Below are positions 56,524 through 64,000 of a stretch of DNA of 64,000 nt, in pieces. Origin of the DNA: MED-G116 sp038147495 (GTDB lineage: Bacteria; Pseudomonadota; Alphaproteobacteria; Puniceispirillales; Puniceispirillaceae). Below the pieces are notes generated by a model that did no database searches, was not told the origin of the DNA, and was given only the letters and a program-made list of their open reading frames with translations. The stretch is taken from contig JAYQTT010000016.1 of assembly GCA_038147495.1 (NCBI GenBank), forward strand, positions 372,001-436,000, read 5' to 3'. How positions within the stretch are numbered: the stretch's first letter is position 1; each line of letters begins with the position of its first letter. The position numbers were made by a program, and so were the translations under genes.

Positions 56524-57384
56524 ATGTCTTATTCGTCAATTTCGGGGCCAATTTCGGGGCCAATTATTGAAACCCATGAGGCCAGCGGCATTGTCTATCT
56601 TTGCTTGAATCAGCCTGACCGGCATAACGCGCTATCGCCTGAAATGATTGCTGCACTTCATGCCGCCTTTGTCCGGCTTGGGGATGATCCCGATTGCCGG
56701 CTTGTTTGCCTGAAAGCCACCCCGGCAGACAAGCAAGAGGCGGGCAATCAAACGGCAGTGGGCAGTTTTTGTGCGGGGGGTGATCTTTTATGGATGCGCC
56801 AGCAAATTGATGCGCCGCGCGCCAGACGCATGGCCGAAGCGGCGACGTTGGCCAATCTGTTACGTGTGATGAACAGGTTTCCAAAACCGCTGCTTGGCGC
56901 GGTTGATGGCAACGCCTTTGGTGGCGGTATTGGCGTGATGGCGGTTTGTGATGAAGTGCTGGCCACGGACAATCTTATCTTTGGCCTGACCGAAACGCGC
57001 CTTGGGTTAATACCGGCGACGATCAGCCCCTATGTTGTGGCGCGTATCGGGGCAGCGGCGGCGCGCGCATTATTTATGTCGGCACGGCGGTTTGACAGCC
57101 AGACGGCGTATCGCATTGGACTGGTTACAAGCCTCGTTCCGGCGTCAGATTTTGCCAGCGCCACCAAGGCCATGATTGCCCCATATCTTGCCACCAGCCC
57201 AAGCGCAATGCAGGCGGCCAAGGGCCTGATCGGCAGGTTGACGCCGGCCATTGATGATGCGGTTATTGATATGACGATTGCCGCATTGGCCGATTGCTGG
57301 GAACACCCCGATGCCGGCGAAGGGGTTGATGCGTTTTTTGCCAAACGGCCGCCGTCATGGGCAAAGCCTGCGGCTGATCAATGA
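56524..57384 (+). CDS. Enoyl-CoA hydratase family, methylglutaconyl-CoA hydratase-like
   Basis: A 286-residue crotonase-fold enzyme. FCAGGDLLWMRQQ and VDGNAFGGGIGVMAVCDE form the oxyanion hole, and TETRLGLIPATISPYVVARI is characteristic of 3-methylglutaconyl-CoA hydratases of leucine breakdown. KATPADKQEAGNQTAV at about 61-76 looks like an inserted loop. The N-terminus holds a duplicated SGPI segment from a 12-base tandem repeat. AAGGA lies 10 bases before ATG. Position after HMG-CoA lyase supports the assignment, since its product would be HMG-CoA. Confidence 0.82.
   Translation: MSYSSISGPISGPIIETHEASGIVYLCLNQPDRHNALSPEMIAALHAAFVRLGDDPDCRLVCLKATPADKQEAGNQTAVGSFCAGGDLLWMRQQIDAPRARRMAEAATLANLLRVMNRFPKPLLGAVDGNAFGGGIGVMAVCDEVLATDNLIFGLTETRLGLIPATISPYVVARIGAAAARALFMSARRFDSQTAYRIGLVTSLVPASDFASATKAMIAPYLATSPSAMQAAKGLIGRLTPAIDDAVIDMTIAALADCWEHPDAGEGVDAFFAKRPPSWAKPAADQ
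56537..56560. repeat. In-frame 12-base tandem duplication in the hydratase N-terminus
   Basis: CAATTTCGGGGC occurs twice in a row and starts a third time, encoding ISGPISGPI. In-frame and at a variable terminus, so probably harmless slippage. Confidence 0.8.
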
Positions 57385-57560
57385 CAAATTCTGGCATGAC
57401 CGCATACCCTTTTATCCGCGTTATATTTATTGTGACTGTAAGGCGAAAAAATTGTTGGGTTTTGGCAAAAAACATTTCACTGTAAGTGCCAGATATTTTT
57501 GTCCCTCTGGCCGTCTCATTGGTCAGGCTATCCGTACCAGTGAACGCGCACCAGCTAGGG

Positions 57561-57613
57561 CGGCGTGTGTCAGGCGGCGTGTGTCAGGCGGCGCTGATTA
57601 CTGGCGCTGATTA
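57561..57613. repeat. Two nested tandem repeats before the acyl-CoA dehydrogenase
   Basis: CGGCGTGTGTCAGG is repeated at 57561-57574 and 57575-57588, and GGCGCTGATTA at 57590-57600 and 57603-57613. Together they fill the 50 bases just before the ribosome site of the next gene, within a 247-base gene-free gap. They may affect leader RNA structure. Confidence 0.8.
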
Positions 57614-57631
57614 TTAAGGAGATCAAACAGG

Positions 57632-58798
57632 ATGGATTTTGCCTATTCGCCGACCCAGCAATCCATCATTGATGCCATCACCGCTATTATGGCCGATTTT
57701 GGCGATGATTACTGGTTGGCGGCTGATCGTGATGGCCGGTTTCCCGAAGAATTCTATGCTGCAATCGCTGCTGGTGGCTGGCTTGGAATTGCCATGCCCG
57801 AGGCCTATGGCGGCGCCGCGCTTGGAATTTCCGAAGCGGCGTTGATGATGCAGAAAATTGCTGAAACAGGCGGCGGTATGGCGGCGGCATCGGCAGTTCA
57901 TATCAATATTTTTGGACCGCACCCGATTGTGGTTTATGGCACCGAGGCACAGCGCGCCGAATGGTTGCCGCCGCTGATCAAGGGCGAGGTTAAATGCTGC
58001 TTTGGGGTGACCGAACCTGATGCCGGACTGGATACGGGTAATATTCGCACGCGCGCTGACAAGGTTGAGGGCGGCTATCTTGTGTCTGGGCAGAAAATCT
58101 GGACATCGACCGCCAAGGTTGCTTCTAAAATTCTGCTGCTGGCACGCACCAGCCAGCCCGATCCTGCGGCGCGGCGAACTGACGGGTTGACGCTGTTCTA
58201 TACTGATCTTGATCGGAACCGCATCGAGGTGCGCGAGGTCGAAAAAATGGGGCGCGCGGCGGTTGATAGTAATCAGATTTTCATTGATGGGTTGATGGTT
58301 CCAGAGGCGCACCGGATCGGCGAAGAGGGCAAGGGGTTTTCCTATCTTCTGGATAGTCTGAATCCTGAACGGATTTTAATCGCTGCCGAGGCGCTTGGCA
58401 TTGGCAAGACGGCGCTTCGCCGGGCTGTGGACTATGCTGGCGAGCGCATTGTTTTTGGCCGCCCTATCGGACAAAATCAAAGCATTCAGCATCCGCTTGC
58501 CGAAAGCTGGATTGAGCTTGAAGCAGCCAGTCTGCTGATTGCCAAGGCGGCAAATTTATATGATAGCGGTGCGCCAGCTGGCGGTATGGCGAATGCGGCA
58601 AAATATTTTGCCGCTGAGGCAGGATTTAAGGCGGCAACAAATGCAGTGATGACGCTTGGCGGCATGGGCTATGCCAAGGAATATCATGTCGAGCGCCTGC
58701 TTCGCGAATCGCTGATTCCGCGCCTTGCACCGGTCAGTGCGCAAATGGTGCTAAACTATATTGGCGAGCGTGTGCTTGGTTTGCCAAAATCATATTAG
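57632..58798 (+). CDS. Acyl-CoA dehydrogenase
   Basis: A 388-residue four-helix/barrel flavoenzyme of normal length. CCFGVTEPDAGLDTGNI and KIWTSTAKVASKIL contact FAD; LDSLNPERILIAAEALGIG (around 245-260) has the Glu position used as base by isovaleryl-CoA-type enzymes; TLGGMGYAKEYHVERLLRES is the C-terminal signature. It oxidises a short or branched acyl-CoA; its place after HMG-CoA lyase and hydratase suggests a branched-chain substrate. AAGGAG lies about 11 bases before ATG. A CaiB-type CoA-transferase follows after 73 bases. Confidence 0.88.
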   Translation: MDFAYSPTQQSIIDAITAIMADFGDDYWLAADRDGRFPEEFYAAIAAGGWLGIAMPEAYGGAALGISEAALMMQKIAETGGGMAAASAVHINIFGPHPIVVYGTEAQRAEWLPPLIKGEVKCCFGVTEPDAGLDTGNIRTRADKVEGGYLVSGQKIWTSTAKVASKILLLARTSQPDPAARRTDGLTLFYTDLDRNRIEVREVEKMGRAAVDSNQIFIDGLMVPEAHRIGEEGKGFSYLLDSLNPERILIAAEALGIGKTALRRAVDYAGERIVFGRPIGQNQSIQHPLAESWIELEAASLLIAKAANLYDSGAPAGGMANAAKYFAAEAGFKAATNAVMTLGGMGYAKEYHVERLLRESLIPRLAPVSAQMVLNYIGERVLGLPKSY

Positions 58799-58823
58799 GG
58801 CATCAGCCTTGACCAGTGGCCCC

Positions 58824-58847
58824 GTTGGGCGACATGGTTGGGCGACA
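58824..58847. repeat. 13-base tandem duplication between dehydrogenase and CoA-transferase genes
   Basis: GTTGGGCGACA occurs at 58824-58834 and 58837-58847 (13-base period). It lies in the 73-base gap and has no evident signal role. Confidence 0.75.
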
Positions 58848-58871
58848 AGAATCAGGGGCGTTAAGTAAAAC

Positions 58872-60086
58872 ATGACAATAGCAAAATCAAATTTGGGTCA
58901 GCACGCGCTTGAGGGGGTTAAGGTGATTGATTTGACCCGCGTTCTGGGCGGCCCCTATGCCACGCAGATTCTGGCTGATCATGGCGCCGAGATTATCAAA
59001 ATTGAGGCGGCAAGCGGTGATGAGGTTCGTGGGTGGGGGCCTCCATTTGCCCGTGATATGGCGTCGTATTTTATCAATGTGAACCGCAACAAGAAATCCA
59101 TTGTCATTGACCTTGCCAGCGCGGCTGGCCGTGATCTGTTGCTGCGGCTTCTAGAAGACGCCGATATATTGATTGATAATTTCAAGACGGGCACTCTGGA
59201 AAAATGGGGTATTGGCTATGAGGATGTTTTAAAGGACCGCTTTCCCCGGCTTATCCATTGCCGCATATCAGGGTTTGGCGCGACCGGGCCGCTAGGCGGT
59301 GCGCCCGGTTATGATGCGGTAATTCAGGCGATGACTGGCATGATGTCGATCAATGGAATGGCCGAAAGCGGATCGGTTCGTCTTGGCGCGCCAATCGTTG
59401 ATATGGGAACGGGGCTATATTGCGTGATCGGGATTTTGATGGCTCTTCACGAACGTCAAACATCAGGTCTTGGTCAATATATCGACATGACGCTTTATGA
59501 CTCGGCGCTGGCCTTGATGCATCCGCATAATGCCAATTATTTTCTAAGCAAGAAACCGGGGCGCGCCACCGGCAATTCGCATCCGAACATTTCGCCCTAT
59601 GATAAATTTGCAACCGCGACCAATGATATTTTTATCGGGATCGGGAATAATCGTGCGTTTCGCCGCCTGTGTGACGCGCTTGGCGAGGGTGAAATTGCCG
59701 ATGATCCGCGCTTTGCTGATAATGCCGACCGCGTGGTCAATCGTGCGGCCTTGACCGATTTGCTGACCACGGCGCTGGCCAAGGTCGATGGGGCATCATT
59801 TGCCGAAACTCTGCTTGCTGCCGGGGTGCCGGCCGGCCCGGTGCGTAATATCGAAGAAGCCCTGCTGCATCCGCAAACGGCCGAACGCGAAATGGTGCTT
59901 GCGCGGGATGATTATCAGGGGGTTGCCTCGCCAATTAAATTCAGCCGGTCACGCGAAGTTGGGGTTGCTGGCTTACCGCCGGCGCTTGGCGAGCATACGC
60001 GTGAGGTGCTGGTGGCGGCGGGCCTTAGTGATGCAGAAATTGATGCCTTGATCGCCGCCGGAACGATTGTCGTGGCCGAGGGCTGA
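58872..60086 (+). CDS. CaiB/BaiF family CoA-transferase (type III)
   Basis: A 404-residue class III CoA-transferase. VIDLTRVLGGPYATQILADH opens the fold, VNRNKKSIVIDL is the CoA-binding region, and PIVDMGTGLYCVIGILMAL contains the conserved Asp that forms the acyl-enzyme. PGRATGNSHPNISPYDKF follows. These enzymes move CoA between organic acids (formate/oxalate, succinate/citramalate, succinate/HMG). With HMG-CoA lyase in the same block, a transferase that activates hydroxymethylglutarate or a similar acid is attractive but unproven. The ribosome site is weak. Confidence 0.87.
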   Translation: MTIAKSNLGQHALEGVKVIDLTRVLGGPYATQILADHGAEIIKIEAASGDEVRGWGPPFARDMASYFINVNRNKKSIVIDLASAAGRDLLLRLLEDADILIDNFKTGTLEKWGIGYEDVLKDRFPRLIHCRISGFGATGPLGGAPGYDAVIQAMTGMMSINGMAESGSVRLGAPIVDMGTGLYCVIGILMALHERQTSGLGQYIDMTLYDSALALMHPHNANYFLSKKPGRATGNSHPNISPYDKFATATNDIFIGIGNNRAFRRLCDALGEGEIADDPRFADNADRVVNRAALTDLLTTALAKVDGASFAETLLAAGVPAGPVRNIEEALLHPQTAEREMVLARDDYQGVASPIKFSRSREVGVAGLPPALGEHTREVLVAAGLSDAEIDALIAAGTIVVAEG

Positions 60087-60154
60087 CGCTGTTGATGGGC
60101 GCGTTGCTAAGATTTTCATTTTGTCATGGTTTTTAAAATAGGGGGAGATATTCA

Positions 60155-61132
60155 ATGACAAAGGCCAGCGCTGAATCCAATCGTGGGTTTCAATCAAAGA
60201 ACGCGCCACGCATCGCCGTCGTTGGGGCGGGTGCGATGGGCTCGGTCTATGCCGGATTGTTCGCCGAGGCTGGATATCAGACATCGGTAGTTGATCTCTG
60301 GGGCGACCATATCACCGCCATTGGGGCAAACGGGCTGCATCTTGAAGGGGCTAGTGGTGACCGCATAATCAACGGCATTACAGCGGTTCACCAAATTGCC
60401 GATCTTGGCCCGATTGATCTTTTTGTGATTGCCACCAAGGCCAATGGCGTCGGCAGCGCGGCGGCTGAAATCGCCAAAATCATGCAGCCAGACGCACTGG
60501 TTCTGACAATCCAGAACGGGCTTGGTGCGGGCGAGCGGATTGCCCAATTCATGCCAACCGATAACGTGCTGCTTGGGGTTGCCGAAGGGTTTGGCGCGTC
60601 AATCAAGGGGCCGGGTCACATCCATCATAACGCGATGCGCCAGATTCGGATCGGCGAAATGGATGGCGGTATGACTGACCGGTTGGTCTGGGTTGAATCA
60701 CTATGGCAAGGGGCGGGTTTTAAAGCCAAGGCGTTTGCTGATATTCATCAGCTTGTCTGGGAAAAATTTATTTGCAATGTCATGTGCAGTGCGCCGTCAG
60801 TGGCATTTGACTGCACAATCGGCCAGCTGTTCAGCGATGATGACCGGCGTGCGGTGGCGCTTGGCTGTATGCTTGAGGCTTATGAAATCGGGCGGGCACG
60901 TGGCGTGGCATTTTCCTTTAGCGATGCAGTTGCCTATGGCACCAAATTTGCCGCCGATATGCCCAACGCCAATCCGTCAATGCGGCTTGATCATATGGCT
61001 GGCAAACGATCCGAGATTGACGCGATCAACGGCATGGTGCCGGTGCTTGGCCGTGAAATGGGCATTAAGACACCCTATAATGATACGCTGGTTGCACTGG
61101 TGCGGGCGCGTGAGGCAAATTTCGCCGGATAG
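60155..61132 (+). CDS. 2-dehydropantoate 2-reductase family protein
   Basis: A 325-residue NADPH-dependent reductase of the ApbA/PanE fold. IAVVGAGAMGSVYAGLFAEA is the Rossmann motif (near 21-40), FVIATKANGV and TIQNGLGAGERI follow, and QLVWEKFICNVMCSAPSVAF holds the catalytic Lys. True PanE makes pantoate for CoA; many paralogues in catabolic operons reduce other 2-keto acids. Its place after the CoA-transferase suggests the latter. GGGGGAG precedes ATG. The residue 1-18 extension is poorly conserved. Confidence 0.82.
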   Translation: MTKASAESNRGFQSKNAPRIAVVGAGAMGSVYAGLFAEAGYQTSVVDLWGDHITAIGANGLHLEGASGDRIINGITAVHQIADLGPIDLFVIATKANGVGSAAAEIAKIMQPDALVLTIQNGLGAGERIAQFMPTDNVLLGVAEGFGASIKGPGHIHHNAMRQIRIGEMDGGMTDRLVWVESLWQGAGFKAKAFADIHQLVWEKFICNVMCSAPSVAFDCTIGQLFSDDDRRAVALGCMLEAYEIGRARGVAFSFSDAVAYGTKFAADMPNANPSMRLDHMAGKRSEIDAINGMVPVLGREMGIKTPYNDTLVALVRAREANFAG

Positions 61133-61178
61133 GATGAGGCGCAGGCTATAAGATGCGCATATCGTCCGAAAAGTTTCC

Positions 61179-62795
61179 CTATAGCTTGAGGGGCACAAAT
61201 TTGGGGGCGGCCACGCCGTCTATTAGCACATTTAATAAAGCTGGCCCTTGATACGCGCTGGCGGCGGCAAGGGCGGCGTCCAGATCATCGTCCGGCCCAA
61301 CCGTTTTGCCAAAGGCGCCAAGGCCGATTGCCGCCGCTGCATAATCGGCTTTTTCATCAAGCTCGCAGCCATAGACGCGGTCCGGTCCATAGGTGTCAAT
61401 CTGGATTTGCACCTCGGCATTCCAGCGGTAGTCATTACCAATGATCGCGGTGATATTGGCGTTTGTGCGCACGGCTGTATGCATCTCGCCAAGATAAAAT
61501 CCTGCCGTTCCATCGCCCATCACCAGAAAAATCTGCGCATCCGGTGCGGCAATCGCGGCGCCAATCGCATAGGCAATACCGCCACCAATTGCGCCTGATG
61601 GGCCATTGATTATGCGGCGTGGGGCAACGCATCCGGCCTGAACCCATTGGCAAAATTCGCCGCCATCGGCGATTAGAATCGGCGCAGGGGCGCGGTTAAT
61701 CGCTGCCTGTAACTGTGTGGTCAGGGCGGCTGGATGCCGGCCTTTGCCGTCCGCCTGCCAGTCAAGACGGCGGGTAATTGATGCACTGATTGCGGCCGGC
61801 CAATGATCGGCGCCTACATTAATATCACGATCGGTAATTGCCGCGGCAAGCTGGGTCATCGCCGCCGGAATGCTGCCAGTGCGCATAAGCTGGATAGGGT
61901 TTTTGTCATGCGCCGGATTTGGTGCGGCCTGATCGTCGGTCAAAATCGAGATAATCGGCGTTCCTGCGGTAATCCTGCCACCGGCATGAATGCCGGTGGA
62001 ATAATCTGCCAGCTTTCCAAGATGAATGATCAGATCGGCGGCTTTTAGCGTGGTTGTCAGATCGCCGTAAAAACTATCGGAAAGACCGCGGGCTGACTCA
62101 AGACAGATAACCGGCAGTCCCAACGCCGCCTCAAGCGCGGCATTAACGGCTGGTTGGCGGGTTTTATTTGCCTGCGGGCCGGTTATGAAAAGCGGGCATT
62201 TCGCCGCCTCAATTGCACGAATAATATGGTCAAGATCATCGTGGCTAACGCCTGATGCAGGGGGTATTGCGGTTACCGCAGCCGGTTCTAAATCTGTGGT
62301 TGGTGATAACATATCAAAGGCGAGCGCAAGATGCACTGGCCCCGGGCTGCCACCAAGGGCGGCGGTAATACACCGTTCTAATTCGGGCAGGATCGCGGCC
62401 GCCGCATTTGGCCGTGTTGAATATTTGGTGATTGGTGCGGTAACCGAACATTGATCGAGTTCTTGAAAGCCGCCCCGCCCGTCCATGTTCACAGCAGCGT
62501 CCCCACTAATCAGCAAAACCGGACTTTCTGAACGCGCCGCCGAATAAAGCGCCGAGACCGCATTTAATAACCCCGGGCCAGCCGTCACCAAGGCGACGCC
62601 AATTTTGCCGGTGATTTGGGCGTAGGCTTCGGCCATATAGACAGCAGCGCCTTCATGGCGGGTATGAATGATGCGAATATCGGCATCAATACACGCATCA
62701 TAAAGCGGCATGATCTGGTTGCCGGACAGGCTGAAAATAACCTCGACACCATTATTGGCTAGCGTTTGAATAAGAGCAGAAGAAGCTGATGGCAT
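61179..62795 (-). CDS. Thiamine diphosphate-dependent enzyme, acetolactate synthase large subunit-like
   Basis: A 538-residue POX/IlvB-fold enzyme. The catalytic Glu is E48 (TRHEGAAVYMAEAYAQITG); the ThDP motif is MGDGTAGFYLGEMHTA with IIGNDYRWNAE about 25 residues on; VHLALAFDML ends the PYR domain. It lacks a regulatory small-subunit gene nearby. It is only distantly similar to the ThDP enzyme at 8849. An IlvD-family dehydratase starts divergently 271 bases away, recalling branched-chain synthesis, but the ends of both proteins look more like catabolic relatives. Substrate unknown. Confidence 0.82.
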   Translation of the reverse strand: MPSASSALIQTLANNGVEVIFSLSGNQIMPLYDACIDADIRIIHTRHEGAAVYMAEAYAQITGKIGVALVTAGPGLLNAVSALYSAARSESPVLLISGDAAVNMDGRGGFQELDQCSVTAPITKYSTRPNAAAAILPELERCITAALGGSPGPVHLALAFDMLSPTTDLEPAAVTAIPPASGVSHDDLDHIIRAIEAAKCPLFITGPQANKTRQPAVNAALEAALGLPVICLESARGLSDSFYGDLTTTLKAADLIIHLGKLADYSTGIHAGGRITAGTPIISILTDDQAAPNPAHDKNPIQLMRTGSIPAAMTQLAAAITDRDINVGADHWPAAISASITRRLDWQADGKGRHPAALTTQLQAAINRAPAPILIADGGEFCQWVQAGCVAPRRIINGPSGAIGGGIAYAIGAAIAAPDAQIFLVMGDGTAGFYLGEMHTAVRTNANITAIIGNDYRWNAEVQIQIDTYGPDRVYGCELDEKADYAAAAIGLGAFGKTVGPDDDLDAALAAASAYQGPALLNVLIDGVAAPKFVPLKL

Positions 62796-63065
62796 GATGA
62801 GGCTCGGTAACGAAGGTTGATAAAATTAACACAGCATGGACACGGTGACAGGAATATGGGCAGGTTATTGTCTAGGCTTGGCGGTTTTTTAATCGTTGCA
62901 TGATGCTGGATAATCTTTGCGTAATGCTGAGGCGCTATCAAGCGAAAATAGTTCCAGTCCGAATTTGCTTACAGGTGCCGATTTTTCCGTCTTGAACAAT
63001 CAAAAACAGCAAAGCAAAATCGACATTTATTGCTATAGTCCGGCGGTATTTTTTTGGGGGATGAA

Positions 63066-64000
63066 ATGACTGACCAGCAAAAAGGCATGAAGCGCGGCCT
63101 GACCCGTTATGGCGATGAGGCATTTTCGCTTTACCTTCGCAAAGCCTTTATCAAGGCGATGGGGTATAGCGATGATGCGTTGTCGCGTCCGGTTATTGGC
63201 ATCGCCAACACCTATTCCGATTATAACGCCTGTCATGCCAATGTGCCAAAGCTGGTCGAGGCGGTCAAACGTGGCGTGATGCTGGCTGGCGGCCTGCCGA
63301 TGGAATTTCCGACCATTTCGCTGCATGAGTCCTTTGCCTTTCCGACAAGCATGTATTTCCGCAACCTGATGGCAATGGATACCGAAGAAATGATCGGGGC
63401 GCTGCCAATGGATGCCTGTGTGCTGATCGGCGGCTGTGATAAAACCGTGCCAGCGCAATTAATGGCGGCAGCCAGTGCCGATCTGCCAGCAATTCAAATT
63501 GTAACCGGCCCGATGTTGTCGGGAACGGTTGGTGAACAGCGTGTCGGTGCCTGTACCGATTGCCGCAGGTTTTGGGGCGATTATCGTGGTGGCCGTATTA
63601 CCGAGGCTGACATTAATCAGATTGAGGGCCAGTTGGTACCAACTGCGGGAACCTGCGGCGTAATGGGAACTGCAAGCACGATGGCTTGTGTTACCGAGGC
63701 ATTGGGCATGATGTTGCCCGGCGGTGCCACGATCCCAGCGGTGGCAGCAGACCGTTTGCGCCACGCCGAAATGGCCGGTGCACGGGCGATGGCGCTGGCC
63801 GCAGAACAGCTGCGCCCATCCCAGATCATGACGCCAAAATCATTTGAAAATGCGCTTCGGGTGCTGTTGGCAATCGGCGGTTCAACCAATGCCATCATCC
63901 ATCTAACGGCAATGGCGGGGCGGCTCGGTATTGAGGTTGATCTGCCCGCCTTTGATGCGCTTGGCAATGACACGCCGGTTTTGGTCGATCTGAAACCGAA
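63066..64000 (+). CDS. IlvD/Edd family dehydratase, N-terminal part
   Basis: The gene starts at 63066 (GGGGGAT a few bases upstream) and runs off the right edge, leaving 311 codons. LIGGCDKTVPAQLMAAAS and PTAGTCGVMGTASTMACV carry the Fe-S cluster cysteines, and IGIANTYSDYNACHANVP opens the substrate domain. The family includes dihydroxy-acid dehydratase (branched-chain amino acids) and sugar-acid dehydratases. The CTDCRRFWGDYRGG segment and the GTASTM variant lean toward pentonate/sugar-acid dehydratases. The missing C-terminus is needed to decide. Confidence 0.85.
   Translation, partial: MTDQQKGMKRGLTRYGDEAFSLYLRKAFIKAMGYSDDALSRPVIGIANTYSDYNACHANVPKLVEAVKRGVMLAGGLPMEFPTISLHESFAFPTSMYFRNLMAMDTEEMIGALPMDACVLIGGCDKTVPAQLMAAASADLPAIQIVTGPMLSGTVGEQRVGACTDCRRFWGDYRGGRITEADINQIEGQLVPTAGTCGVMGTASTMACVTEALGMMLPGGATIPAVAADRLRHAEMAGARAMALAAEQLRPSQIMTPKSFENALRVLLAIGGSTNAIIHLTAMAGRLGIEVDLPAFDALGNDTPVLVDLKP

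Noticed and set aside
61179..64000. Branched-chain amino acid biosynthesis operon (ilvB with ilvD)
   Set aside because: The genes are divergent, there is no small subunit or ilvC, and the dehydratase shows features closer to sugar-acid dehydratases.

Overview
The window looks like part of a free-living, heterotrophic alphaproteobacterial chromosome, probably a marine lineage in the SAR116/roseobacter sphere. That placement is an inference. It rests on the dense mix of solute-binding proteins, TRAP and ABC uptake systems, CoA-linked catabolic enzymes, a DmdC-type acyl-CoA dehydrogenase and a decayed cupin resembling DMSP lyases. I found no rRNA, tRNA, CRISPR array, prophage or transposase. Nearly everything is catabolic, with transport genes beside enzymes and regulators.

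Layout. 1-6240: the start of a peptide-type ABC binding protein, gamma-glutamyltransferase, a nitroreductase, a dihydroxyphthalate-decarboxylase-like protein and a BT1/MFS carrier. 6360-12100: a more AT-rich block with a GntR regulator, an acyl-CoA ligase and a ThDP enzyme, bracketed by two near-identical hairpin repeats and followed by a frame-broken MFS carrier. 12187-18000: TauE-like exporter, TauD/TfdA dioxygenase with a divergent LysR regulator, and a TAXI-TRAP uptake pair. 18295-26800: a guanidino/sarcosine block with aldehyde dehydrogenase, DMGDH/sarcosine dehydrogenase-like flavoprotein (two frame breaks), CoxG-like protein, creatinase with every active-site residue I could check, glycine amidinotransferase and a DegT aminotransferase (one frame break). 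26872-32197: O-acetylhomoserine sulfhydrylase, tartrate/D-malate dehydrogenase, an NfsA-like nitroreductase and an FMN glutamate-synthase-like protein. 32229-42000: a decayed cupin, a FadB/J-type enzyme, PaaG-like isomerase, 3-oxoadipyl-CoA-type thiolase and a complete branched-chain-type ABC importer. 42176-46731: HupE/DUF4198 divergent pair, an M20 amidohydrolase and a hydroxyisobutyrate-dehydrogenase-like enzyme. 46797-51884: a beta-oxidation operon (DmdC-type dehydrogenase, thiolase, FadJ with one frame break). 51994-54507: CoA-binding protein, metF (one frame break) and divergent metR with a matching MetR site. 54565-64000: an NMT1-like protein, HMG-CoA lyase, enoyl-CoA hydratase, acyl-CoA dehydrogenase, CaiB-type CoA-transferase, ketopantoate-reductase-like protein, a second ThDP enzyme and the start of an IlvD/Edd dehydratase.

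How the genes may work together. Creatinase would release sarcosine and urea from creatine, and the DMGDH-like flavoprotein would demethylate sarcosine. The amidinotransferase/aminotransferase pair beside them hints at wider guanidino chemistry. Two fatty-acid/aromatic-type beta-oxidation sets and an HMG-CoA lyase/CoA-transferase block feed acetyl-CoA metabolism.

Quality caveat. Five otherwise well conserved genes carry six single-base frame breaks, most of them in short homopolymers, and one cupin gene carries several more. Sequencing error is the simplest explanation for most, but true decay is possible, especially for the cupin.
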